A DNA stretch of 54,113 nucleotides from a virus. The position numbers and the translations under genes were made by a program. The stretch spans positions 1 through 54,113 of IMG/VR virus record IMGVR_UViG_3300021962_000141; one strand, written 5' to 3'. The notes under the pieces are model-generated. The model ran no database searches. It was not told the DNA's origin and saw only the letters and a list, made by a program, of their open reading frames with translations. Below, in pieces: positions 7,004-15,053 of this stretch. The number at the start of each line of letters is the position of its first letter. Position 1 is the first letter of the stretch.

Positions 7004-7439
7004 TACGTTTTGAGCCTTTGTGGAAAATATCTTCTTCGTTGACTACTCTAAATCGGATCCCCTGCTGTTTACACCAAGCAGTGGCAGCTTCCCACTTGGC
7101 TAGATTTTTCACATACTGTTCTTGGTTATATCTGCTTTTTCCGACTTTTTCTAGAAAGGTATGATTGCTGGGTTTAACTTCAACTACTTCAGCGTGTTTC
7201 TTTCCGGACTTGTCATTGTAGACTATAAAAAAATCAGGAACGTATATGGTATACTTTCCTGTTAACGGATCTCTATAGGGTATCTGTATGCTTTCGCTGG
7301 CCCAATTCTGTACTCCTGGATGTTCATCAAGCATCCTCATAAAAACAAATTCCCAACTACTTCTAGCCAATGGTGTTTTCTTCCCGATGTATTTGTCGGG
7401 ATTTTTCATCTCGAATTTTCCCTGGGCAAATCTAACCAT
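6999..7439 (-). CDS. gp4: head completion protein, TnsA-like nuclease fold (gp4)
   Basis: This 146-residue protein matches T4 gp4 (also gp50/65), which finishes the filled head before tail joining. Shared landmarks are NPDKYIGK near 13, SSWEFVFMRMLDEHPGVQNW (27-46) against the T4 SNWEKFFFEWLDKNPEIIAW block, SIQIPY near 50, and the end region KWEAATAWCKQQGIRFRVV. The pattern Glu (SSWE), Asp (VPDFF) and Glu-x-Lys (VVEVKPS) fits a PD-(D/E)XK or TnsA-like nuclease active site. The start codon overlaps the stop of the 125-residue gene (TAATG), implying translational coupling. The usual length of the family is about 150 residues, so it appears complete. Confidence 0.88.
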   Translation of the reverse strand: MVRFAQGKFEMKNPDKYIGKKTPLARSSWEFVFMRMLDEHPGVQNWASESIQIPYRDPLTGKYTIYVPDFFIVYNDKSGKKHAEVVEVKPSNHTFLEKVGKSRYNQEQYVKNLAKWEAATAWCKQQGIRFRVVNEEDIFHKGSKRR

Positions 7440-7816
7440 TATGCTCTGATGTTTCTTAGTTTAATCTGATTAGCCGTTGATGAGGACCGATATCCTAATC
7501 TCGAAGTCTGTGATCTGTTTTGATTTAATATTTCAGCTACAAGAGCAGATAACTGTAAATTTTGTAATGATCCTAAAGTCTCTAATAAGGTCAGTGCCGA
7601 TATTCCATCTCTCTTGGCCTGCTGAAGTAACACCATGCCACTAACTGTAGCGGCTTCTAGGGCAAATCCTCTTTTTGTCAAAAAACCGACAGTAGCATCA
7701 ACATCGGCGCTAAGATATTCTTCACCTGTTTCTCTGTAATTGTTTAGATAGACCTTAGTTCTATCTGCACTGTCAGTAGACTGTGTCGGCGGCAAATTAG
7801 TTAAAATATCATTCAT
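7439..7816 (-). CDS. small tail-region protein of unknown function
   Basis: This 125-residue protein lies between a tail-tube-like protein and gp4. Residues 25-100 are mainly helical (for example DATVGFLTKRGFALEAA, then ALTLLETLGSLQNLQLSAL) and the C-terminus is basic and Arg/Ser-rich, ending LRNIRA. Small proteins of this kind occur in marine T4-like phages between tube and head-completion genes and are assumed to be virion components, but I do not recognise a T4 counterpart. It starts three bases after the stop of the upstream gene with no obvious ribosome site, and its TAA overlaps the gp4 start, so it is part of a translationally coupled run. Confidence 0.7.
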   Translation of the reverse strand: MNDILTNLPPTQSTDSADRTKVYLNNYRETGEEYLSADVDATVGFLTKRGFALEAATVSGMVLLQQAKRDGISALTLLETLGSLQNLQLSALVAEILNQNRSQTSRLGYRSSSTANQIKLRNIRA

Positions 7817-7819
7817 AAT

Positions 7820-9004
7820 TTAATCTAGGCGGGTGGGATTATTAAATCGTTCAAACCCGAGTGGTAGAGCTTCCTTTGTTGGGAATCGAGTAGCCGGTGG
7901 AGCATTAGATGCGCCAAAAGACACTCCTGGTATTCCGCTGGTCACATTTTGAATTCCCTGCGGTGTTAATAGAATATTTGTAGCTTCTGCTATAAGATTT
8001 TGTGGAGTTAGGCTGCGTAAACTTTTATAAAAATTAACTGCTTTTACAGCATTGGCTAATGTAAACAAGTTGCCGCCACCAACTTCACCTTGAACGTTTC
8101 GATCACCGTAAATGCTTTTAGCATTATCAATAATTCCACTGGAAAAATTAAAAAGACCGCCAGGACCAAACACACTGGTTAATGTTCCTCCCCCGATGGT
8201 CAGCGGACTAGGTACAGCATCATAATATAAATCTCCGAAACCTCGTGGAACATTTCCTCTAACTATAGAGCCAGTACCATAAAAAACTGTTTCATAAGCA
8301 ATGTTCATAGTCGATTCTATAGTGCCGTTATTAGACGATTGATCAACATTACCGTGATTCCAACTTAAAATATGTGGATTTATTAATGAGTAAGAATTAA
8401 ATTTCTTTCGGCTTAATGTAAAAAGAGTAATAGAGCTAAAAAAAGGCCCAGAAAATGCCTGAACACCGGCCTTACTTTTGTCAACATCCAGACCATACCG
8501 ATAACTTTCCACTTTCGATTCTTTACCGTCGAGAGGCGTGACTGTCTTATCGTACAGATTATTCCCACTGTGCCTCCATGCTTCCGCGACGCCATCTCTT
8601 TCGGAGGAATAATATGACAGGTATTGAGCCCATAACGCATTAATGATTCCTAAATTATCATCATGGAACACAAGATTTAGTGGTTCATATTTTATATCTT
8701 TATAGACTATTCTTTTTCTATTATATTCATTTTTTACGTCGTGTTCAAATGTTACTTTAGGCAAATCAGCTTGCTTGACTAACATATTGATTGCTGGGCC
8801 ATGTTTTCTAGCAAAGTCACTAATAGCAAGGGCCGGCGTGTTTATATTAAATTGAACGTGATAAAGGAATTTCGTTCTAGGGGCGCGAGAAAACTGATTA
8901 TCGAGATATAATCTAGCCGCGTGTCTAAAATCACCTAAGTTGCCTTTGGGATTACTAATGCCTTGCCCGGCACCTTGAAGGAATCGTGTAAATTGGTCTG
9001 CCAT
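7820..9004 (-). CDS. tail-tube-like baseplate protein (gp48/gp54-type)
   Basis: This 394-residue protein shows a tail-tube-type domain at about 40-260: FLYHVQFNI begins the sheet, LVKQADLPKVTFE and RIVYKDIKYEPLNLVFHDD correspond to tube-family strands, and LWAQYLSYY forms the helix. The C-terminal 130 residues are Gly/Pro-rich and less ordered. T4 uses gp48 and gp54, which carry the same fold, to cap the baseplate hub and start tube growth. The location directly after gp19 and the long C-terminal extension suggest such an initiator or cap. I cannot decide between gp48 and gp54. A late octamer ACTAAATA is five bases before the ATG, and a strong terminator separates it from gp19. Confidence 0.65.
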   Translation of the reverse strand: MADQFTRFLQGAGQGISNPKGNLGDFRHAARLYLDNQFSRAPRTKFLYHVQFNINTPALAISDFARKHGPAINMLVKQADLPKVTFEHDVKNEYNRKRIVYKDIKYEPLNLVFHDDNLGIINALWAQYLSYYSSERDGVAEAWRHSGNNLYDKTVTPLDGKESKVESYRYGLDVDKSKAGVQAFSGPFFSSITLFTLSRKKFNSYSLINPHILSWNHGNVDQSSNNGTIESTMNIAYETVFYGTGSIVRGNVPRGFGDLYYDAVPSPLTIGGGTLTSVFGPGGLFNFSSGIIDNAKSIYGDRNVQGEVGGGNLFTLANAVKAVNFYKSLRSLTPQNLIAEATNILLTPQGIQNVTSGIPGVSFGASNAPPATRFPTKEALPLGFERFNNPTRLD

Positions 9005-9009
9005 AATAT

Positions 9010-9017
9010 TATTTAGT
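9010..9017 (-). promoter_or_regulatory. late promoter variant, leaderless arrangement
   Basis: ACTAAATA (one mismatch) then ATATT then the ATG at 9004. It sits just after the T-run of the gp19 terminator, so a new promoter is expected at this point. Confidence 0.6.
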
Positions 9018-9020
9018 GAT

Positions 9021-9046
9021 AAAAAAAGCCCGGATTATCCGGGCTT
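9021..9046 (-). terminator. intrinsic terminator after gp19
   Basis: AAGCCCGGA and TCCGGGCTT form a 9-bp GC-rich stem with a three-base loop, followed by TTTTTTT on the minus strand. It lies 18 bases past the gp19 stop and keeps the abundant tube transcript separate. Confidence 0.9.
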
Positions 9047-9063
9047 GATTTTTTGTTAAGACC

Positions 9064-9696
9064 TTAACTACCTGTAGCTAGGCTACCGACTGTTCTAGCA
9101 CCAATATTTCTACCAATGCCATCGATGCCGCCGCCTTTGTATTGGATCGCATTATCGTAACGCATTGCTAGAGCGATCATTGCTGGCTCATTTGATGTAT
9201 AGTTTAAATCGCCGTAATCGATATTTTGTACAAAACAACCATACAATTCAAACGTTTCTAGCACGTTAGGTGTCTGTGCTCCGTTACCGCCGTCGAGTAC
9301 TTCGATTAATGTGGTAAATTTATAGTCCTGTGCTGACGCTGCCCCAGACTGCTCGAAGAAATCGAACTGCTTCTGGATTTGTTCGCCGCACAATCTTTGT
9401 ATAGACCCTGTTGCATCATCTCTGACGTTTAGAGTAACTGGTTCCCAGTTATGACGACCCGCTAAGTAAACTCTCGAATTATAAACTGGAAGTTCGATTT
9501 CTTCAAAGTTGATTTTAGGTCGGGTAATGTCATTTACCTGTTTTGTTAATTCAGTTGCTACTGTTCCATTTGCCCCGAAGCCTTGTAAGACGACCCTAAA
9601 TCTGTACTTTAGCTTGGGCATCAACAGGCCTTGAGCACTAGACGAAGCGTCTGTTGCTAGAGGTACTGTTAATTTTGATAGTGTTGAAATTGCCAT
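9064..9696 (-). CDS. gp19: tail tube protein (gp19)
   Basis: This 210-residue protein forms the inner tube of the contractile tail. It has the tube-family core: KLKYRFRVVLQGFG near 28, VNDITRPKINFEEIELP (about 54-70) with the conserved Arg-Pro, the strand RVYLAGRHNWEPVTLNVRDD, and TFELYGCFVQNIDYGDLNY near 150. Length is somewhat above T4 gp19 (163 residues) and typical of marine T4-like phages. GGAG is about nine bases before the ATG and a late octamer lies upstream with a normal leader. It follows gp18 directly, as in T4, and ends at a strong terminator, which fits the high copy number needed. Confidence 0.92.
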   Translation of the reverse strand: MAISTLSKLTVPLATDASSSAQGLLMPKLKYRFRVVLQGFGANGTVATELTKQVNDITRPKINFEEIELPVYNSRVYLAGRHNWEPVTLNVRDDATGSIQRLCGEQIQKQFDFFEQSGAASAQDYKFTTLIEVLDGGNGAQTPNVLETFELYGCFVQNIDYGDLNYTSNEPAMIALAMRYDNAIQYKGGGIDGIGRNIGARTVGSLATGS

Positions 9697-9718
9697 ATTC
9701 TTATGCTCCGGATAATGT

Positions 9719-9726
9719 TATTTATC
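9719..9726 (-). promoter_or_regulatory. T4-type late promoter for gp19
   Basis: GATAAATA on the minus strand, 22 bases before the ATG. The predicted leader contains CCGGAG, so this is a conventional late mRNA with a Shine-Dalgarno site, in contrast to the leaderless cases. Confidence 0.75.
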
Positions 9727-9736
9727 TCTTGACATC

Positions 9737-9754
9737 GGGGGATTTTTATCCCCC
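9737..9754 (-). terminator. stem-loop between gp18 and gp19
   Basis: GGGGGAT and ATCCCCC form a perfect 7-bp stem with an AAAA loop six bases after the gp18 stop. No T-run follows on the minus strand, so it may be a 3'-end stabiliser or partial terminator. Confidence 0.5.
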
Positions 9755-9759
9755 AATTA

Positions 9760-12700
9760 TCAAGACGCTCTTGACGCTGCTATCTCTCCTGTGTTCTTCA
9801 ATCTTAATGGTATGTAGATAAATTCGATTGCTTTTACTGGTTCAATTGCGATATCTACATATAATTCATTTCGATCAATTCTTGCTGGAGTATTGTTTGT
9901 TTCATCACAAACTACTGCGTAGTCATAGATAGCACGTAGACCTACAAGCTCTAGCAATAAACTTTCAACAGCCTGTCTAACTTCATCCCTTGTTAACTTG
10001 TCATTAGGTTCAAATACAAACGGTTTAGCGAGTTTACTTAGCTGGCTGCGTAGATAAATTACCAATCTCGCTACGTTAATTCTATCTAGTGCTGATGTAC
10101 CGGCACTTAGAGTTTTTTGACCGTAGTTAACTAATCCAACTCCGTTGAAAAAAGTCAGTGGGTTAATTTTAACTGTTGATAAAGTGTCTCGTTGTCCTTC
10201 TGTTAAAGCTACTGGAACAAACTCACCTGTACGACCGTTTAGATAACCGACTGAAGTAGCATTAGTGATTCCGCCCCTTCTAATACCAGCAGGAGCAAAC
10301 CAAGGATACGCTACTTGATCGTTCAACGCAATAGTACGTAACATCATGTGACTTGCTGGTACCATGATTGTATTACCGCTGTTATCGCTAGTTAAACCGG
10401 AAGGATAAAATACGCCAGCATACGGATCAGCACTTATTAGTCCTGTATCTCCGTTATCAGTGGCGCTGTTTAGATTTAATCCCCAATCATTTAATGTATT
10501 GGTTTCAGAGGTTAGTCTGAAAGGTGAATCACCAACGACAAATGCTGTAGTACCTCTGTCAATGTTGAGTTCGATCATATTTTGAATTAGTTCAGGATAT
10601 CCAGGACATGATATAAGATTAAAATTCCTTATTTCATCTTCTCTAATTTCTCTGTTCGAATTCACTAATCCTTTTAGTGATGTTACAACAACTTGACGCT
10701 GTGCCTTTCGACCAAACTCTTCACCTGAATCGGATACCCAACGTGCTGGTTCGTAATCTATCATCGATTCATCACCATAGCGACCGTTGTCACTAGCTGT
10801 GTTGACATGATTCCTTACATATTTTTTAATGTTAAATCCGCTTCTACGTGTGTTGAATAACAAGATTCCCCTTGGATACAAGTCAGGATCTGGAGCATCA
10901 TAATCAACAAAGTCGCTAGACAACAAGTCTACGATAGTAGCTGGATCTTTTGATTCGCCATTTAAATCCCATCTAGCATCAGCAAATATAATTCCATCCT
11001 CAGATGTGCTGTCTTTTTTATCTATTAATACCCAATTGTTTGCTGTTTGGTCTGTTAAACCATCTTGATATTTGTAAATTACAGGATAGTTTTCGAGATC
11101 GCTGGTGTCGATCCATAGATCACCTGTTACTAGTGCTGTACCATCGTTTTGTACTAATGGTCTTGTTGTAGAAACGATTGGGCCTAGTTGATCTGTTCCG
11201 TTAGAGTAGAACGGAGATGCTGTTGTAGAGATTCCGCCACTACCGCTGTATCGATATCCGACCCAGGCCGAACCGTTATGAATCATAATATCTGGCTCGT
11301 CGATGATACTGCTGAACCATCTTTGTCCGTCTGCAGGATCATTTAATGGAGCATCAGCTGCTGCTACATATCCTGTAGCAGTTCCAGACATTGGTATGTA
11401 ATTACTGATTACATAATCAAAGTCACTGCTAACGCTAGGCGAACCGTAAAAATTAGCTGTGCCGGTAGCATCAGTGATATCATATTCGATAAAACCAGCG
11501 TCTGCGAATAGATCGTCGCCGTCGATGATTCGAATTTCACCGCCTAATGTGTGAGTAATAGTTAGTTTACCATCAACTACTGTGGCTTCAACATTGACTA
11601 AATCGGAGTTGTTAATAGCTTGGCGTAATGTATTAGCATCAGCACCAGTACCTGCTGCTGTAAACGATATCGATACAGGACTTGAAAGGGCTGAACTGTT
11701 TACAAGACTTTCTCTCATGCTGAAAGTGTATGTTCCGCTAAATGTCCCCGCACCAATAGTATCCGATGTTACTGATGTAGCACCTTTGATTTTTCTAACG
11801 AAAATCTTGAAGCTAGCTGTTTGAGGTGTGCTGTCGTAGCCAGTATCTTCAGTATAGTTGTATTGTACATACACAGTATCTTTATCGATGCTTGATCCGC
11901 CCCCGGTTTTGTTTACACCATAGATAGCACCTTGAGCGTTTGCTGCCAAAGGAGCAGCTACTTCTAACCAAGATTTTGAAGCAGAATTCCAACGCTTTAT
12001 TCTCCAACGAGCACCTAGATTAGGATCTGTAGTCTTAACCCAGATAGAACCACTTGGTCTGGCAATAGCTGCGTTCGATTTCCACTGTGGAACTTGAGTG
12101 TGTGGAGACATTGTTAGTTCTGGACCATAATATGTTCCAGCCGCAATGCCAAACAGTGTAGAGATTGTAGCTGACCCGTCTTGTAAAACAATAGCATTGC
12201 TGCCAGTAGAATCACCGACCATGTCGTCTGTGGTGTCTGTGATGAATAAAGTTACAAACCCGTTAACGCTGGCTGCTCTAACACCTTGTATCAGTGCGTT
12301 ATTGATCAATGTTACCATGCCTTCAACTGTTGTATACGCTGGTACGTTGATCTGTACACCATTGATAACAAATGTTGTTCCTGTAGTTTGAGAAGAATGG
12401 CCGTCGATTTCTGCTGTAAACGCAGGCCAAAACTTACGCCATTCGCTGGTTCCTAATAGTTCCCAAGAAATTGGCTCTCCTACTGCTGTATAATCTTTGC
12501 CTTTGTAATAGATTCTAATAACATCAGAAGCCGCTACAACAGCATAATCGCCTACACGACCAACACCTGTGGCTGGTTCATTACCGTTTAGGCTTTCTGT
12601 ATCTTCTGCGGTGATAACGATAGGAGATTTATTATTAAATTTCTGTCCTGATAAATTAGCAGGAGCAGAGTCCCACTCAAAAATACCCCAGTTTGTACTT

Positions 12701-13119
12701 TGAGTGTCTAGCCACCATTGGCCGCTTGTGGCTTCGGATCCTGGAGTTTCTGACTTTGCTGTTAGATCGTCTAGGTTTACTGCTGCTCTCACGACGTAGG
12801 CAGTATTAGCTGACCCCAAGAAGCTGTAAGCAGCCTGTAGTCCGTATTCGTTCTGTTCGCCGCCGTGTATAGGCGAACCTGAAATTGTTCTCTTAAATGA
12901 TGGTACGCCAAAGAAATCAACAAGTTCTCTCTGACTAGAAACTTTATACACTTTACCAGCATTGGTGGCAAGTGTTCCTTGTGCGGTTCCTGTTCCGCTA
13001 GCGTTTGATTTGTTTTCTGCTGTAGCAATTACGATCAATGGAGTTGTGCTGCTTTCAGCTGGGGTATAAAAACTCTCATCAATTACTGTAACTTCTACGC
13101 CTGGTGAATTTAGTGCCAT
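9760..13119 (-). CDS. gp18: tail sheath protein with very large insertion (gp18)
   Basis: This 1119-residue protein is the contractile sheath. The N-terminus MALNSPGVEVTVIDES is the sheath signature, and the C-terminal 300 residues hold the conserved core: VNYGQKTLSAGTSALDRINV, the helix YLRSQLSKLAKPFVFEPND, and the final strand IEPVKAIEFIYIPLRLKNTG that links subunits. T4 gp18 has 659 residues. Here residues of about 150-750 form an extra beta-rich region (Gly/Thr/Asp-rich, repeated motifs such as VNGKLTIT-like strands) that should decorate the outside of the tail. The ATG at 13119 is chosen over one 54 bases upstream because CAGGAG precedes it and the sheath signature begins there. It has a normal late promoter with leader. 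Confidence 0.93.
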   Translation of the reverse strand: MALNSPGVEVTVIDESFYTPAESSTTPLIVIATAENKSNASGTGTAQGTLATNAGKVYKVSSQRELVDFFGVPSFKRTISGSPIHGGEQNEYGLQAAYSFLGSANTAYVVRAAVNLDDLTAKSETPGSEATSGQWWLDTQSTNWGIFEWDSAPANLSGQKFNNKSPIVITAEDTESLNGNEPATGVGRVGDYAVVAASDVIRIYYKGKDYTAVGEPISWELLGTSEWRKFWPAFTAEIDGHSSQTTGTTFVINGVQINVPAYTTVEGMVTLINNALIQGVRAASVNGFVTLFITDTTDDMVGDSTGSNAIVLQDGSATISTLFGIAAGTYYGPELTMSPHTQVPQWKSNAAIARPSGSIWVKTTDPNLGARWRIKRWNSASKSWLEVAAPLAANAQGAIYGVNKTGGGSSIDKDTVYVQYNYTEDTGYDSTPQTASFKIFVRKIKGATSVTSDTIGAGTFSGTYTFSMRESLVNSSALSSPVSISFTAAGTGADANTLRQAINNSDLVNVEATVVDGKLTITHTLGGEIRIIDGDDLFADAGFIEYDITDATGTANFYGSPSVSSDFDYVISNYIPMSGTATGYVAAADAPLNDPADGQRWFSSIIDEPDIMIHNGSAWVGYRYSGSGGISTTASPFYSNGTDQLGPIVSTTRPLVQNDGTALVTGDLWIDTSDLENYPVIYKYQDGLTDQTANNWVLIDKKDSTSEDGIIFADARWDLNGESKDPATIVDLLSSDFVDYDAPDPDLYPRGILLFNTRRSGFNIKKYVRNHVNTASDNGRYGDESMIDYEPARWVSDSGEEFGRKAQRQVVVTSLKGLVNSNREIREDEIRNFNLISCPGYPELIQNMIELNIDRGTTAFVVGDSPFRLTSETNTLNDWGLNLNSATDNGDTGLISADPYAGVFYPSGLTSDNSGNTIMVPASHMMLRTIALNDQVAYPWFAPAGIRRGGITNATSVGYLNGRTGEFVPVALTEGQRDTLSTVKINPLTFFNGVGLVNYGQKTLSAGTSALDRINVARLVIYLRSQLSKLAKPFVFEPNDKLTRDEVRQAVESLLLELVGLRAIYDYAVVCDETNNTPARIDRNELYVDIAIEPVKAIEFIYIPLRLKNTGEIAASRAS

Positions 13120-13154
13120 TCCGTTATCTCCTGATGGTTTAAATCTTGTATTAA

Positions 13155-13162
13155 TATTTATT
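13155..13162 (-). promoter_or_regulatory. T4-type late promoter for gp18
   Basis: AATAAATA on the minus strand, 35 bases before the gp18 ATG. It leaves a leader of about 30 bases containing CAGGAGAT. Together with the octamer at 13224 on the other strand it makes a divergent late promoter region. Confidence 0.75.
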
Positions 13163-13223
13163 CGGCAAACCAAAAAACACTGTATTTAAACCATAGGAAA
13201 AGGGGCGAAAAAGGTCCAATATC

Positions 13224-13231
13224 TTTAAATA
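13224..13231 (+). promoter_or_regulatory. late promoter variant for the HNH-like gene, leaderless arrangement
   Basis: TTTAAATA followed by CTAGT and the ATG at 13237. The five-base spacer is nearly identical to the CTAGC spacer at 15021-15025 on the opposite strand. Confidence 0.55.
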
Positions 13232-13236
13232 CTAGT

Positions 13237-13572
13237 ATGAGACCCCTTTGTAAATGTGGATATAGGCTTGCTGCGATTAATTATCGCAAGGGAAAAAAGA
13301 TCTATTATAGATCCCTATGTGAAATATGTCTAAAGCATGGAAAATATCACGGAATACCTAGGTGGCATAGAGCCGGGTATCGTAAGAAAAATCAGTGTGA
13401 TAAGTGCGGCTTTAAGTCGCTCCACCCTGAGATTTTTTCAGTCTATCACGTTGATGAAGATTTAGATAATTGTAAAATATCGAATCTTAAAACAGTATGT
13501 GCTAACTGCCAGCGTGTTCTAGCCAAAGAAGGCATTAAGTGGAAACAAGGCGATCTTGTGGCTGACTTTTAA
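13237..13572 (+). CDS. HNH-like zinc-binding protein
   Basis: This 111-residue protein lies on the plus strand among minus-strand genes. It has two cysteine clusters in the N-terminal half (CKC at 5-7 and CEIC near 29), then CDKCGF near 54, a putative HNH core VYHVDEDLDNCKISNLKTVC, and CANCQ near 89. The order Cys-x2-Cys, His, Asn, Cys-x2-Cys fits HNH or T4-type zinc endonucleases, but the final His usual after the last cysteine pair is Gln here. It is Lys/Arg-rich, consistent with nucleic acid binding. The 3' end overlaps the dNMP kinase gene by 38 bases tail to tail. A homing-type or intron-less stand-alone endonuclease is possible. Activity is not certain. Confidence 0.65.
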   Translation: MRPLCKCGYRLAAINYRKGKKIYYRSLCEICLKHGKYHGIPRWHRAGYRKKNQCDKCGFKSLHPEIFSVYHVDEDLDNCKISNLKTVCANCQRVLAKEGIKWKQGDLVADF

Positions 13573-14194
13573 TCAGAGTTTCAAGTTTTTCAAATAGATC
13601 TGATATATCAGCGTTATTATCTAGCACAGCATCGAACTTAGTTCCCACCCAAGCAGTTTCTGAAGCGTGTATCTTAAATTGTGCTAACCTGTCCTTGCTT
13701 AACGCCCAGTTCATGTGTTTAGGACCCGCATTTACCGCTACTGCATCTTGGTACCAGTCAGGCTCAGGACCACGAACTACACGTACTACAATTCCTCCGG
13801 CGTTTTTAATACTGGCTATTTCGTTAGGGAAACGACAGTCTGATATCACTACATTATCTTTGGAGTTACGGATTTTATTTTCTAGGCTAGCGATCCAGAT
13901 GTCGTCATGGAAACTTTTACGGCAAACTTCTGTACCCCAATATTGAAGGACCCATCGAGGAGTAAGTGTAGGCATATCTAGTCTAGCTGCCCACCATGGA
14001 TCCACTTGCTCTCGCCACTCTCGGGCTTCCTTAGTACGCCCTTCTAGCATAGTCCGGTCCCAACCAAAAACTGCTGCTACTGCGTCCTTTAATGTATTGG
14101 CAAATGACTCTCGTCTAAATTCGTGAAAATTAACTAGGTAATCAGCGATAGTATCTTTACCGCTGCCGATAAATCCGCATACTCCAATAATCAT
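13535..14194 (-). CDS. gp1: deoxynucleoside monophosphate kinase (T4 gene 1 type)
   Basis: This 219-residue enzyme phosphorylates dNMPs to dNDPs and so supplies phage DNA synthesis from degraded host DNA. It begins with a P-loop, GFIGSGKDT at 7-15, followed by the nucleotide-binding region ESFANTLKDAVAAVFGW, and then ISDCRFPNEIASIKNAGG (about 121-138), which matches the family. Length is close to the T4 enzyme (241 residues). AGGAG stands five bases before the ATG. It has a near-perfect sigma70 promoter, unlike the structural neighbours, so it should be expressed early. The gene sits between gp13 and the HNH-like gene. Confidence 0.85.
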   Translation of the reverse strand: MIIGVCGFIGSGKDTIADYLVNFHEFRRESFANTLKDAVAAVFGWDRTMLEGRTKEAREWREQVDPWWAARLDMPTLTPRWVLQYWGTEVCRKSFHDDIWIASLENKIRNSKDNVVISDCRFPNEIASIKNAGGIVVRVVRGPEPDWYQDAVAVNAGPKHMNWALSKDRLAQFKIHASETAWVGTKFDAVLDNNADISDLFEKLETLIKSQPQDRLVST

Positions 14195-14216
14195 AATATC
14201 TCCTAACGATAAAGAT

Positions 14217-14245
14217 ATTATAGCAGATTTTTGATATTAGGTCAA
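14217..14245 (-). promoter_or_regulatory. strong sigma70-type promoter for the dNMP kinase
   Basis: TTGACC (14240-14245) and TATAAT (14217-14222) are separated by 17 bases on the minus strand. The start is predicted near 14210, with a 15-base leader containing AGGAG. This is one of the best host-type promoters in the window. Confidence 0.82.
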
Positions 14246-14255
14246 CGATTAAGAA

Positions 14256-15020
14256 TTAACCGATTACAAAGGTGTAACCGGCATTAGCATGACCTGGGAC
14301 ATAATTGACTAGTTCTGCGGTTAATCGATCAATGTCGGCTTGTGCCTCTTGTTTGAGTGTAGCACCGTTTAGGCTAGTACCGCCCTGTGGGCCAGCAATT
14401 TGAGCAAATTTTTCACGTGCCTGTCCTAGCATCATTTTACAGTTAGCTAATGTGTAGTCTTTGATCCATTGCCCAGCATAGGTATCAACAAGGATCGCCA
14501 CATCTGGTCTTGTGTTGTAGCACCAAAGCATGATTTCTTCGTCAGTTCTAGGACGCTGATGTATGGTTAATTTATGAGATTGGGCATGCCAAGTAAACTG
14601 TATAAAACTACCAAACATTTTACCTACACGTTCTTGATAGCCTGCGAAAAGTTCGTAGGTTAAAAGACCTCCCATGTTTGTAGAACTCAAAAGATAGGTA
14701 TTTGTATAGGCTAGATTGAACGGTTCAAAAACAGTACCACCATTTCCACCACCTGATCTAGATCCAATACTTCTACGATATATTTCTCTAACAACCTGTA
14801 TTTCGGGCGGTAAAATGTATTCGTTTTGATCTTCTGAGAGTGTTAGGAAAGCAAAACTTTCTTCTACAGAATTATCACCACGCTGGCGGAAAACTCCTAG
14901 ACTTCGCTGAAACGCCGTTTCGTAGTGCTGCGGGTCTAGTTCTACGTCAACCATGCCGTCGCCTAGCATTAAACGGCAGTAGTCAAACACCTTCTGTTTT
15001 TCTTGATCTAATTGGCTCAT
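14256..15020 (-). CDS. gp13: neck protein (gp13-like)
   Basis: This 254-residue protein looks like the head-tail connector protein gp13 of marine T4-like phages. Supporting pieces are an N-terminal helix KQKVFDYCRLMLGDGMVDVE, the segment HYETAFQRSLGVFRQRGDNSVEES (residues of about 27-50), LPPEIQVVREIYRR near 71, and a long C-terminal helix beginning IKDYTLANCKMMLGQAREKF. T4 gp13 is 309 residues. It is placed next to gp14 and gp15, although these are on the opposite strand. GATAAATA lies exactly five bases before the ATG with no ribosome site, giving a predicted leaderless late mRNA. The name rests on position and general similarity. Confidence 0.68.
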   Translation of the reverse strand: MSQLDQEKQKVFDYCRLMLGDGMVDVELDPQHYETAFQRSLGVFRQRGDNSVEESFAFLTLSEDQNEYILPPEIQVVREIYRRSIGSRSGGGNGGTVFEPFNLAYTNTYLLSSTNMGGLLTYELFAGYQERVGKMFGSFIQFTWHAQSHKLTIHQRPRTDEEIMLWCYNTRPDVAILVDTYAGQWIKDYTLANCKMMLGQAREKFAQIAGPQGGTSLNGATLKQEAQADIDRLTAELVNYVPGHANAGYTFVIG

Positions 15021-15025
15021 GCTAG

Positions 15026-15033
15026 TATTTATC
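15026..15033 (-). promoter_or_regulatory. T4-type late promoter for gp13, leaderless arrangement
   Basis: GATAAATA, then CTAGC, then the ATG at 15020. It is back to back with the plus-strand octamer at 15039, only five bases apart. Confidence 0.75.
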
Positions 15034-15038
15034 GTAGC

Positions 15039-15046
15039 GGTAAATA
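15039..15046 (+). promoter_or_regulatory. late promoter variant for gp14 and gp15
   Basis: GGTAAATA is followed by TATGACT and the ATG at 15054. A start six bases past the octamer would fall two bases before that ATG and after the alternative ATG at 15048. This favours 15054 as the real start. Confidence 0.45.
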
Positions 15047-15053
15047 TATGACT

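Noticed and set aside
13120-13173. A start for gp18 at 13173 that would add 18 residues
   Set aside because: The extra residues are not sheath-like, they overlap the late promoter, and a Shine-Dalgarno and the MALNSPGVEV signature mark 13119.
15012-15053. Starts at 15012 and 15048 for gp14
   Set aside because: 15012 lies inside the gp13 gene and upstream of the promoter; 15048 would precede the predicted transcription start.
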